Below, piece after piece: positions 32,116 to 39,719 of a stretch of DNA of 64,000 nt (the stretch's first letter is position 1; each line of letters begins with the position of its first letter). Location: contig NZ_FRBE01000003.1 in the NCBI RefSeq assembly GCF_900142535.1, positions 1-64,000 of the forward strand, in the 5' to 3' direction. A model generated the notes under the pieces. The model did not search any database. It saw only the letters and a program-made list of their open reading frames with translations, and had not been told where the DNA came from. The stretch comes from Fibrobacter sp. UWEL (GTDB lineage Bacteria; Fibrobacterota; Fibrobacteria; Fibrobacterales; Fibrobacteraceae). A program made the translations under genes and the position numbers.

Positions 32116-34116
32116 TTACTGGCCGAGACCCAGGGCTTCTGCGATGCCTTCGATAAGCTTGCCATCTTCCACAACGGAGAAGTTGCCGGTGTAACCCCAG
32201 TGGGTCAGAGGAACCTGCAGGGCTTCGCTCACTTCACGCATGGCGGTGAGGTAGTTCAGGCGAGATTCAGCAGTGGAGCGGAGGTTCAATGCACCGAATT
32301 CGTTGATGATCACGGGAACATTGTTCTTTGCTGCCCACAGCTTTGCCTTCAGCACAAGGTTCATGATGGTTTCCTTGTTGCCTGTCTTGTAGTAGTTCTT
32401 GATGGCTGTCTTCACATAGCTCTTGGTGCTCTTTACTACACCGAAGTCGCCAGAGACGGTGGACCACTTTTCAGGATCATAGGGGAAGGGCAGATTCTTG
32501 ATGGTGGCGTAATCAGTCCAGGAACCGCCCTGATGAGTGAAGGCGAAAGGTTCGTAGGTGTGGATGACGTAGATGGTGTTGTCGTCCTTCAGCAGTTCGG
32601 TACGCTTTGCCAGTTCTTCTGCAGAGTACCACTTGATATCACCGAAGAGGATGGTGTGCTTGGTGTCTACAGAACGGATGGCGTCAATCATGCCCTGGGC
32701 TGCCAGAGTCCAGTCGGCGGCCTTGACTGCGCCGCTGGTCATATCCGGTTCGTTCAGCAATTCAAAGAACAAGTCTTCGCGATCGTTTGTAGCATAGTGT
32801 TCAGCAACGTGCTGCCATACGCCTGCCATCATCTTCAGGTAGGTGGCGCTCTTTGCGGAAGTTGCGTTGTAGCTGTTGTCGTATTCGTGATAGTCAATGA
32901 CGAAGGACATGTTGTATTTCTTGGTCCAATCCACGAAGGAGTCCAGTACGGTGAACAGGGCTACATCATCGAATTCCAGAGTGGTTGCGCCAGTGGAGTC
33001 TCCAAGGAATGCCTTACGGTTGGTGACGTACAGGTCCAGGTCAATGGGGAGGCGCAGGCTCTTGAAGCCACTTTCGGAAAGGAGTTTCACGTCAGCTTCG
33101 CCGTGTTTGAATTCAGTGAACTTGCCGTCTGCATTTTCCAGCCAGTTGGTGAAGTTGACACCCTTGTCCAGATACTTCATGGCCTTTGCCTGAAGGGGAT
33201 TGCTGATAGCGATGTCTGCTTCGGTATAGGCGGTCACCTTAGGCGGAGTTGCCGGATTGATGGTCATGTCCGGCTGGTCCTTTTCCACTTCGGAAGTGTC
33301 CTGCAGGTAGATGTTGTCGATGAACAGGGAGTCGGAGGAAACCTTGGTCTTGGAGCCCTTGGCCTGGAAGCTGATAGCCTTGATATGAGCCGCATTGAAG
33401 GGAACTTCTACGCCCCAGCCGCCTTGTGTCAGGTCCTTGAAGCGGACTACAGCCTGCTTCCACACGCGGGAAGCGGAGAACTTCATCAAGTGTACGTCGT
33501 AGTCTTCCACGTCGGAAACTTCAATGTGAATTTCATGTGCGCCGCCCTTGTACCAGTAGGTGATGCCGCCGAACTTTGCGTTGGCATCATCTTCGGGAAC
33601 CTGAACGCCCCAACCTACATACGGATCGTACTCGTAGTCGCCAACGTCCAGAGTGTAATTCACCTTGAAACCGAACTGGGTGCCGTTATCGGCAGGAGTT
33701 ACAGTGGGGTAGCCATCGTCGTTTTCCGGAGTGGTAATGACGGATGCACCACCGTTATCTACGTCGCTATAGGTGTACCAGCCCGCATTGGGACCGATGT
33801 TTTCGCTGGTGGCGTTGCCGTCTTCAAAGTCGTCTACCAGAAGGCCCAAGCCTGTGGGGGTAGTGATGGTTGTTGCAGGAGTGTTGTCTACGGGAGTAGT
33901 GGTAGAATCACCTGTAGTCGGAGTCTGGGTAGGATCCTGAGTAGGATCGTTTGCCGTGGGGTCCTGTGTCGGATCGGTTACGGTCGGATCCGGATTTACG
34001 ATGGGTTCATCGGCCGGAGTGCTAGGCTTGTTGGAGGAGTCATCGCTACAAGCGGTTGCCATCATGGCCAATGCTGCTGCGGAGAGACCGAGAATTGCTT
34101 TTTTCTTAAAGTTCAT
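32116..34116 (-). CDS. GH5 cellulase (endoglucanase) lipoprotein with N-terminal carbohydrate-binding-like domain
   Basis: A secreted, lipid-anchored glycoside hydrolase of 666 residues. ATG 34116 (GAGGAAC upstream) gives signal MNFKKKAILGLSAAALAMMA with lipobox ATAC. A low-complexity linker of DPTQDPT-like repeats follows (about 40-85). Residues about 90-275 form a CBM11/CIA30-like jelly roll (LLVDDFEDGNATSENIGPNA ... ITYWYKGGAHEIHIEVSD). The catalytic barrel runs from about 300 (GVNFTNWLENADG, GFKSLRLPIDLDLY, FVIDYHEYDN), with acid/base Glu456 in FELLNEPD and nucleophile Glu606 in VIINEFGAL. It should cut beta-1,4-glucan or a related beta-glycan; the exact substrate is not certain. It stands alone with its own terminator. 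Confidence 0.92.
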   Translation of the reverse strand: MNFKKKAILGLSAAALAMMATACSDDSSNKPSTPADEPIVNPDPTVTDPTQDPTANDPTQDPTQTPTTGDSTTTPVDNTPATTITTPTGLGLLVDDFEDGNATSENIGPNAGWYTYSDVDNGGASVITTPENDDGYPTVTPADNGTQFGFKVNYTLDVGDYEYDPYVGWGVQVPEDDANAKFGGITYWYKGGAHEIHIEVSDVEDYDVHLMKFSASRVWKQAVVRFKDLTQGGWGVEVPFNAAHIKAISFQAKGSKTKVSSDSLFIDNIYLQDTSEVEKDQPDMTINPATPPKVTAYTEADIAISNPLQAKAMKYLDKGVNFTNWLENADGKFTEFKHGEADVKLLSESGFKSLRLPIDLDLYVTNRKAFLGDSTGATTLEFDDVALFTVLDSFVDWTKKYNMSFVIDYHEYDNSYNATSAKSATYLKMMAGVWQHVAEHYATNDREDLFFELLNEPDMTSGAVKAADWTLAAQGMIDAIRSVDTKHTILFGDIKWYSAEELAKRTELLKDDNTIYVIHTYEPFAFTHQGGSWTDYATIKNLPFPYDPEKWSTVSGDFGVVKSTKSYVKTAIKNYYKTGNKETIMNLVLKAKLWAAKNNVPVIINEFGALNLRSTAESRLNYLTAMREVSEALQVPLTHWGYTGNFSVVEDGKLIEGIAEALGLGQ

Positions 34117-34287
34117 GAGTTCCTCATTGAAAAACTGCGATTTAACCGAAGTTAATTCTATATCCATTTGCCCCAAATGACCCTCATAATAAGAAATAAA
34201 GAATAAAAAACTGTATTACTTGTTTTTGAAAATGTCCCTCAAAGGCAAAAAACGTCAAATAATGGGAAAAACGGCATTGTAAACTTC

Positions 34288-34293
34288 TATATT
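34288..34293 (+). promoter_or_regulatory. -10 box 6 nt before the SagB-like gene
   Basis: TATATT (34288-34293) ends six bases before ATG 34300, and there is no ribosome site. The RNA would start at or next to the ATG. Confidence 0.45.
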
Positions 34294-34299
34294 GGTGCT

Positions 34300-35715
34300 A
34301 TGCGCTTTTATTCCCAGCTATATCATGAGTCTGTAACCTACGCTCCCAAGCGGGTGGCGGACCCTATTGTGCTGCACTGGGAAAAACAGAACCCTGGTGA
34401 CCGGCAGTATAAGGGAAAATCACGTATTGACCTGCATCCTGGTGAAATTCCGCCCTGGATTTATGGTTCCGGGGATGGTTTGCGGCCCGTAGGCGTGTAT
34501 GTGGTCCTTCGTGGAAGGTCTTTGCCGGATGGCATTTATGCCTATGATCGAGATGGACGTAGCGGGGCTCCCGATGTGGTGGGGCAGCTGGTGCGCATTG
34601 GCGGCAAGGCTGAAATGGAATCCTTGCTGGAAGCTTTCCCGGACAAGGAATTTGTGAAGAACACCCCGATTCTTTACGTTTTTACGGGAATTTTGGAGCG
34701 TTCCGTGTGGCGTTATGGCGAGAGTGCCTATTCCCAGACCCAGAAGGATGCAGGCGCTTGTATTGCTTCGGTAATGCTGAATGAAAAGTCCAAGGGATCT
34801 AAGGTATTTCCCTTAGGTGGATTTGTGGATGATCATTTGGCGGTGACTTTGGGATTGCCGTCTACGGAAGTTCCGCTGGCTTGTCTGGCCGTGTTTCCCG
34901 AGTATAGCGAGATGGCTTTCAACTCGGTGGATGATGGCGTCGGGGAATCCGCCTACTCCAATCGTGCGGAGATGGATTTGACCCTGGGGATGGCTGCGGA
35001 TGTAAGTGCCGCCTATGATGCTGCCGCACGTTTTCCCTCACGATTCATGCGGCAAAACCGCGGGGAATGTATCGACGATCTTTCCAAATGTATCCGTGTG
35101 AGACGTCTGGCCACGCAGGCCCTGCCCGGCGATGAGTTTCCCCTGACACCGGTGAAGTATTCCAACGAACGGTACTTTGACGACCTGAAAAATTCCGAGG
35201 AAGCAGGTCAGGTTGTGCAAAAAATGAAGCCTTTCATCCGGAAGGGCATGGACCTGGACGATTTTTCCAGCATGTTGCGTTGGCTTGAACTTGGCCATAT
35301 TAACCTGTTTGGAGCGGGTTTGCTGAAAATCTGGGTGGTTATTTTTGACGTGATGTTTGTGTATCCTGGCGTGTACCGCTATATTCCCGTACGCAAGGCC
35401 ATCTATATGCAGTCTGGTCAGGTGGTTCCCCGAAAGTTCTGGAAATGCCATGGGGTTCCCGCCCAGGCGGAAAATTGTGCTTACGCAGTTCTGTTGACCG
35501 CAGACCTTGATGAAGCTTGTAACCTGCTGGGGGAACGTGCTTATCGCCTGCTGAACATGAATGCGGGCTACATCGCAGAATCCCTGCGACTGTCTGGAAT
35601 AGTTCTGCGGAAAACTGCCCGAAACGAGCATTTCTACTATCAGGATGAAATCAGAAACCTTTGCGGAATTCCCGAAAGCGAAAGCGTACTGGCTGAAATA
35701 CTCGTGGGGAAGTAG
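34300..35715 (+). CDS. SagB/ThcOx-type double nitroreductase-fold protein
   Basis: A 471-residue protein with two nitroreductase-like halves. The first begins FYSQLYHESVTYAPKR, the YHE..T start of SagB-type dehydrogenases. It contains LHPGEIPPWIYGSGDGLRPV, GLPDGIYAYD-like RGRSLPDGIYAYDRDGR and QKDAGACIASVMLNEKSKGS with VTLGLPSTEVPLACLAVFPE, matching the FMN-binding pattern. The second half repeats it (FPLTPVKYSNERYFDDLKNS ... YRLLNMNAGYIAESLRLSGI). In thiazole/oxazole peptide clusters SagB oxidises azolines, but no YcaO cyclase or precursor lies nearby, so the role is open. Both halves seem complete. Confidence 0.78.
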   Translation: MRFYSQLYHESVTYAPKRVADPIVLHWEKQNPGDRQYKGKSRIDLHPGEIPPWIYGSGDGLRPVGVYVVLRGRSLPDGIYAYDRDGRSGAPDVVGQLVRIGGKAEMESLLEAFPDKEFVKNTPILYVFTGILERSVWRYGESAYSQTQKDAGACIASVMLNEKSKGSKVFPLGGFVDDHLAVTLGLPSTEVPLACLAVFPEYSEMAFNSVDDGVGESAYSNRAEMDLTLGMAADVSAAYDAAARFPSRFMRQNRGECIDDLSKCIRVRRLATQALPGDEFPLTPVKYSNERYFDDLKNSEEAGQVVQKMKPFIRKGMDLDDFSSMLRWLELGHINLFGAGLLKIWVVIFDVMFVYPGVYRYIPVRKAIYMQSGQVVPRKFWKCHGVPAQAENCAYAVLLTADLDEACNLLGERAYRLLNMNAGYIAESLRLSGIVLRKTARNEHFYYQDEIRNLCGIPESESVLAEILVGK

Positions 35716-35722
35716 ACGGTAA

Positions 35723-36415
35723 CTAAGCAATAAATTTCAAAATCAGTGGTGCCACCACAGCGGTGAAAATGCCGGCGATGCCGATGGCCAAGGAGCTCAT
35801 TGCGCCTTGAGTTTCTCCGATTTCCATGGCGCGGGTTGTGCCCAGTGCGTGGCTTGCGGTACCGATGGCAATGCCTTGGGCAACCTTGTGCTTAATGCGG
35901 AAAAACTTGCAAACCACAGAGGCGGTAACTGCACCGGTAATTCCCGTAATCACGATGGAAATAATGGTAATGCTGGGGATGCCGCCGATTTGTGCGGAAA
36001 CCACGGAACCCATGGGGATGGTAATGGACTTGGGAACCAGAGAGAGCATCAAGGTTTCGCTAAGGCCCACCAACTTGGAAGAAATAACCACGCAAATAAT
36101 GGACGTAAGGCTACCTACGGCAATGCCTGCCAAAATGGGGAGCCAGTGTTTTTTCAAGTTGCCCAGCTGCCTGTAGAGGGGAACTGCCAGCACAACGGTT
36201 GCGGGGCCTAGCAGAATGGAAATGTAGTCGCCACCCACCTTATAACTGTCGTAGCTGATGCCGGTGATCATCAGGAAACCAACGATCAAAATCAGGCCGA
36301 TCAGCAGCGGGTTCAGAATGGAGTACTTGAACTTTTTATTCAAAGCCACGCCCACTTCGAAGGCGGCCATGGTCAAGAAAATTCCGAACAGGGGAGAATT
36401 AATGATAGCGTTCAT
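35723..36415 (-). CDS. lrgB: LrgB/CidB-family membrane protein
   Basis: A 230-residue inner-membrane protein with about eight hydrophobic segments. It has the LrgB blocks LNPLLIGLILIVGFL, YISILLGPATVVLAVPLYRQ, SLVPKSITIPMGSVVSAQIG, GVVCKFF-like ASVVCKFFRIKHKVAQGIAI and GTASHALGTTRAMEIGETQG. With LrgA it forms the holin-like pair that in Gram-positives affects murein hydrolase activity and elsewhere transports pyruvate or glycolate. The ATG overlaps the lrgA stop by 4 bp (translational coupling). It converges on the SagB-like gene with a 7-bp gap and no visible terminator. Confidence 0.92.
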   Translation of the reverse strand: MNAIINSPLFGIFLTMAAFEVGVALNKKFKYSILNPLLIGLILIVGFLMITGISYDSYKVGGDYISILLGPATVVLAVPLYRQLGNLKKHWLPILAGIAVGSLTSIICVVISSKLVGLSETLMLSLVPKSITIPMGSVVSAQIGGIPSITIISIVITGITGAVTASVVCKFFRIKHKVAQGIAIGTASHALGTTRAMEIGETQGAMSSLAIGIAGIFTAVVAPLILKFIA

Positions 36416-36822
36416 TTTTTACCCCTGGTGCTTTCTTTCATTTCAACGTCTTCAAGGTTCTCAATGTTCTGTCGCTTCTCTTGAAGACCAATCAATAGCT
36501 GGGTTGTTAGGCCTGTCGCTGCAAGAGTAACGATGGTTAGGACGATGCAGAGAATCAGGAGGGTGGGCCACTGGCTGAGAATATCGTCCCCTACCGTCAT
36601 AATGGCAATGCTGGGTGGCAAGAAAAATAAAGCCAGGTGATTCAGAAAGAAACTGGAAACGCCGGAAATCTGTTCGGGTTTCAGAACTTTAAGACAAAGT
36701 AATAGTAGGAGGATGACCATGCCAAGGATATTTCCTGGAATGGGAACGCCTACTACACGATACAAAAACTCGCCTACCAGGCAAATGGCGAAAATAACAG
36801 CAATTTGAAGCGGTATTCTCAT
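36412..36822 (-). CDS. lrgA: LrgA/CidA-family membrane protein
   Basis: A 136-residue membrane protein with four predicted segments and the family core FLYRVVGVPIPGNILGMVIL, followed by SSFFLNHLALFFLPPSIAIM and the basic C-terminal tail after LLIGLQEK. It is the partner of LrgB. Its promoter region is shared with the divergent fmt gene only 35 bp away. A TACATT box and a GGAG lie directly before the ATG. The C-terminus (about 30 charged residues) is longer than in small CidA proteins. Confidence 0.9.
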   Translation of the reverse strand: MRIPLQIAVIFAICLVGEFLYRVVGVPIPGNILGMVILLLLLCLKVLKPEQISGVSSFFLNHLALFFLPPSIAIMTVGDDILSQWPTLLILCIVLTIVTLAATGLTTQLLIGLQEKRQNIENLEDVEMKESTRGKK

Positions 36823-36857
36823 AGCGCTCCAAATGTAGAAATTCTATATTGCTTTGC
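36823..36857. promoter_or_regulatory. 35-bp divergent promoter region lrgA / fmt
   Basis: The plus strand has TATATT at 36845-36850, 7 nt before the fmt ATG. The minus strand has TACATT about 9 nt before the lrgA ATG. The spacing leaves essentially no leader for fmt, and the -35 regions must lie inside the opposite gene. Confidence 0.45.
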
Positions 36858-37784
36858 ATGAAGATTGTATTTATGGGTACGCCGGAATTTGCGGCTTGTT
36901 TCTTGAAGCACTTGAAAGAAAGTGACTTCGCTGATGTTGTTGCTGTAGTTACTCAGCCTGACCGCCCTGCGGGTCGTGGCCGCGTGCTCACTCCTCCGCC
37001 GGTAAAGAGCCTGGCTCTGGAATACGGCTTGCCGGTTTTGCAGCCTGTGGATTTGAAGGCTCCCGAATTTGAAGAAGAACTTCGCGCCTTCGGTGCAGAC
37101 CTTTTCGTGGTGGTGGCTTACTCCATTCTGCCCAAGAACATTCTGGGCGTAGCAAAGTTTGGTGCTGTGAACGTTCACGGCAGTATGCTTCCCAAGTACC
37201 GTGGTGCGGCTCCTGTGCAGCGCGCCATTGCTGATGGCCTGCCTTCTACGGGCGTTACGGTTTTCCGTCTGGATGAAAAGATGGACCACGGTCCTATTCT
37301 TGCTCAGCGTGAAATTCCTATCGACCATCAGGACACCACTGCAAGCCTTTTGGAAAAGATGGTGGCTCCGGGCTGCGACGCTCTGGACGACGCTATCAAC
37401 CAGCTGATTACTGGTACCGAAAAGGATTTGACTCAGGATCATGCCCAGGCATCTGGCGCTCCCAAGCTGAAGAAGGAAGAAGGTCTTATCGACTTTAACC
37501 TGCCGGCTCGTGTCATTCACAACCGCATTCGCGCTTTCAACCCGTGGCCCGGTGGATATGGCAAACTGGGTGGCCGCATGGTTTACCTTCGCGTTACCGA
37601 CACTCCGGAAAACGGTCCCAGCCTGGCTCCTGGTGCAGTGGCCTTCAAGGATAAGCGCTTCTACGTGGGCACTGGTGAAGGTCTTTTGGAAGTGATTGAA
37701 ATCCAGGCCGAAGGCAAGAAGCCCATGCCCGTAGCAGACTTCATGCGTGGTATCCAAAATCACGAAGGACTTTCATTTTGCTAA
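36858..37784 (+). CDS. fmt: Methionyl-tRNA formyltransferase
   Basis: Formylates initiator Met-tRNA with 10-formyl-tetrahydrofolate. The 308 residues show the catalytic Rossmann part (MKIVFMGTPEFAACFLKHLK, VVVAYSILPKNILGV, the active-site block VNVHGSMLPKYRGAAPVQRA, and KMDHGPILAQREIPI). The C-terminal tRNA-binding domain begins around residue 205 (RIRAFNPWPGGY). ATG 36858 is preferred over TTG 36849. No ribosome site is present. The 3' end overlaps the rsmB start, so the two are coupled. Confidence 0.96.
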   Translation: MKIVFMGTPEFAACFLKHLKESDFADVVAVVTQPDRPAGRGRVLTPPPVKSLALEYGLPVLQPVDLKAPEFEEELRAFGADLFVVVAYSILPKNILGVAKFGAVNVHGSMLPKYRGAAPVQRAIADGLPSTGVTVFRLDEKMDHGPILAQREIPIDHQDTTASLLEKMVAPGCDALDDAINQLITGTEKDLTQDHAQASGAPKLKKEEGLIDFNLPARVIHNRIRAFNPWPGGYGKLGGRMVYLRVTDTPENGPSLAPGAVAFKDKRFYVGTGEGLLEVIEIQAEGKKPMPVADFMRGIQNHEGLSFC

Positions 37785-39094
37785 ACGATTCTAGACGTGA
37801 CGATCGTTCTCGCGATGCAAAGCGGGATGCCTTAAAGGATCGCAAGGACGCCTACCGCGTTCTCTTGCAGTGGGCGGATAACGGCGCCTTCATTAAGGAC
37901 GGGGGATTATCTCCCTTCGCTATGGAAATCGCATTAGGCGTTTGCCGTCGCCATCTGTATCTGGAATACTTCATCAAGACTCTCGTCAAGAAGATGCCTC
38001 TTCCGGAACTCCAGATTGTTCTGGAAATGGGACTTTTCCAGATGTTCTTCATGAACGTTCCGGATTATGCTGCCGTCAGCACTTCCGTCGAACTGTCTAA
38101 GGTCATTGGCTTTGGAGATGGCGCTGGTCGTCTGATTAACGGTGTGTTGGGGGGTGCCAAGAAGGCTGGCCTCCCGCAGATGCCTCCCCAGCGTGTTCGC
38201 TGCGTGTCCATTGAAAACTCTGTTCCGGAATGGATTGTCCGTCGTTGGTTTGACGTTTATGGCGGTGACGCCGCCGAAGCTCTAGCCAAGAAAACTCTGG
38301 ACCGCCCCACCGAATGGCTCCGCGTCAACCTGCAGAAGACTTCCGCTCCCAAGCTGGCTCAGAAGTTGGGCTTTGAAAACGCTTCCATCCTGTATGATCG
38401 TTACATTGAAGTTCCCTCCGACACAAAACTGAAGCCAATTCTAGAATCGGACTCTTTCTCTAAGGGCGAATTCAGCTTCCAGAATCCTTCCGCATATGAC
38501 GTGGTGAAACTGCTGGATTTAAAACCCGGCCTGAAGGTTTGGGATGCATGCGCTGCTCCTGGCGGAAAGACTGCCTTGATGGCAGAAATGGATAGCAGTC
38601 TGGATATTCTCGCCAGCGATAATTCCGAAAATCGCTTGACAAAAATGCAGGACTTGAAGAACCGTCTGGGTCTGGAAAACATTCGTATGGAATGTATTGA
38701 CCTTGCGGCAATGAAGTCCGTAGGGACCTCCCAGACTCTCAAGAACAAGAACGCTTTCGATCGTATCCTTCTGGATGTGCCCTGCAGCAATATGGGGGTG
38801 ATTGCCCGTCGTCCTGAGGCAATCTACCGCTTGACGCAAAATTCCCTGAAGGAACTTGCGGAACTCCAGCTGAAGATTCTGGAAAATGCGGCCGGCTATT
38901 TGGCAGAACGTGAAGGGGCTCGCCTGGTTTACGCTACCTGTAGTCCTGATCCTATGGAAACCACTCAGGTCATTGCAAAATTCCTGAAGTCCCATCCGGA
39001 ATTCGAGAAGGTGGATGACGCCGTTCTTCCTGGTTCTCGCGATTCCCGCTTTGACGGATTCTTCGCTCAGGCTCTTGCTCGTAAGAAATCCTAG
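37778..39094 (+). CDS. rsmB: 16S rRNA m5C methyltransferase RsmB
   Basis: A 438-residue protein with an N-terminal NusB-like helical domain (DAYRVLLQWADNGAFIKDGG ... EMGLFQMFFMNVPDYAAVST) and a C-terminal Rossmann methyltransferase: SAM loop VWDACAAPGGKTALMAEM, ILASDNSENRL, LLDVPCSNMGVIARRPEA and the catalytic-cysteine block LVYATCSPDPMETTQV. This matches RsmB (C967 in E. coli). It starts with TTG 37778 inside the end of fmt, nine bases after AAGGAC. The fmt-rsmB pairing is common in bacteria and supports the call. Confidence 0.95.
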   Translation: MLNDSRRDDRSRDAKRDALKDRKDAYRVLLQWADNGAFIKDGGLSPFAMEIALGVCRRHLYLEYFIKTLVKKMPLPELQIVLEMGLFQMFFMNVPDYAAVSTSVELSKVIGFGDGAGRLINGVLGGAKKAGLPQMPPQRVRCVSIENSVPEWIVRRWFDVYGGDAAEALAKKTLDRPTEWLRVNLQKTSAPKLAQKLGFENASILYDRYIEVPSDTKLKPILESDSFSKGEFSFQNPSAYDVVKLLDLKPGLKVWDACAAPGGKTALMAEMDSSLDILASDNSENRLTKMQDLKNRLGLENIRMECIDLAAMKSVGTSQTLKNKNAFDRILLDVPCSNMGVIARRPEAIYRLTQNSLKELAELQLKILENAAGYLAEREGARLVYATCSPDPMETTQVIAKFLKSHPEFEKVDDAVLPGSRDSRFDGFFAQALARKKS

Positions 39095-39113
39095 CTTATT
39101 ACAGGTTCATGTG

Positions 39114-39719
39114 ATGTTCAAAAAAATACTCGCAGTGGTATTCTTGCTTATTTCGTCTTCCCTTTGGGCGGAGGATTCCAAGTACGATGTAGAGGATGTG
39201 GCTTTTTCCCATCTTTTTGTTTCGTTACAGGCTGGTGAATTATACCCTTGGGGACAACTTCAGGATGCCGTGGACAATTCTGTTTATTTAGGGGGAGGAA
39301 TCCGTTATACCTATTGGGATGACTTTGACGGATTTGTACAGATGGAATATTCCTATTTCATTCCCGCCATGGATAACGAAATCATTTATGGTGTTCATCA
39401 GGTGAATGGAAAACTTGGACTATCCTACCATAATCCTAAAATCAAGTCTGTGGAATTAGGTGCAGGATTTCTTTGCAGCTGGACTCGCGCAGATTACGAT
39501 GAGACTAAGGTGGATAAGAAAACGTTTAAAAATGAACTTGGCGGAACTCTAGTTGATAACGAAACAGAATTTGGTTGGTTCTTCCGTTTGTTGCTTCCTG
39601 TGTGGACTACGGATAATTACCGAGTTGGTCTGAATGCGGAATGGCAGGAACTGTGGACTTTGCCGGAACGTTCCAATATGGTTTCTGTGGGTATTTTTGT
39701 TGAAAGGAGGATTTGGTAA
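39114..39719 (+). CDS. Small outer-membrane beta-barrel protein
   Basis: 201 residues from ATG 39114, with signal MFKKILAVVFLLISSSLWAE. The mature part alternates polar and hydrophobic residues with many aromatics (LFVSLQAGELYPWGQLQDAV, GGIRYTYWDDFDGFVQMEYS, KLGLSYHNPKIKSVELGAGF, YRVGLNAEWQELWTLPER). It ends in an aromatic residue (FVERRIW), as outer-membrane barrels do. About eight strands are likely. It ends with GAAAGGAGG, which serves the next gene, whose ATG overlaps the stop by one base. The two probably work together. Confidence 0.75.
   Translation: MFKKILAVVFLLISSSLWAEDSKYDVEDVAFSHLFVSLQAGELYPWGQLQDAVDNSVYLGGGIRYTYWDDFDGFVQMEYSYFIPAMDNEIIYGVHQVNGKLGLSYHNPKIKSVELGAGFLCSWTRADYDETKVDKKTFKNELGGTLVDNETEFGWFFRLLLPVWTTDNYRVGLNAEWQELWTLPERSNMVSVGIFVERRIW

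Noticed and set aside
32200-34155. 651-codon open frame antisense to the GH5 cellulase
   Set aside because: Shadow of a strongly supported cellulase gene; Val/Gly/Cys-rich translation without motifs or a ribosome site.
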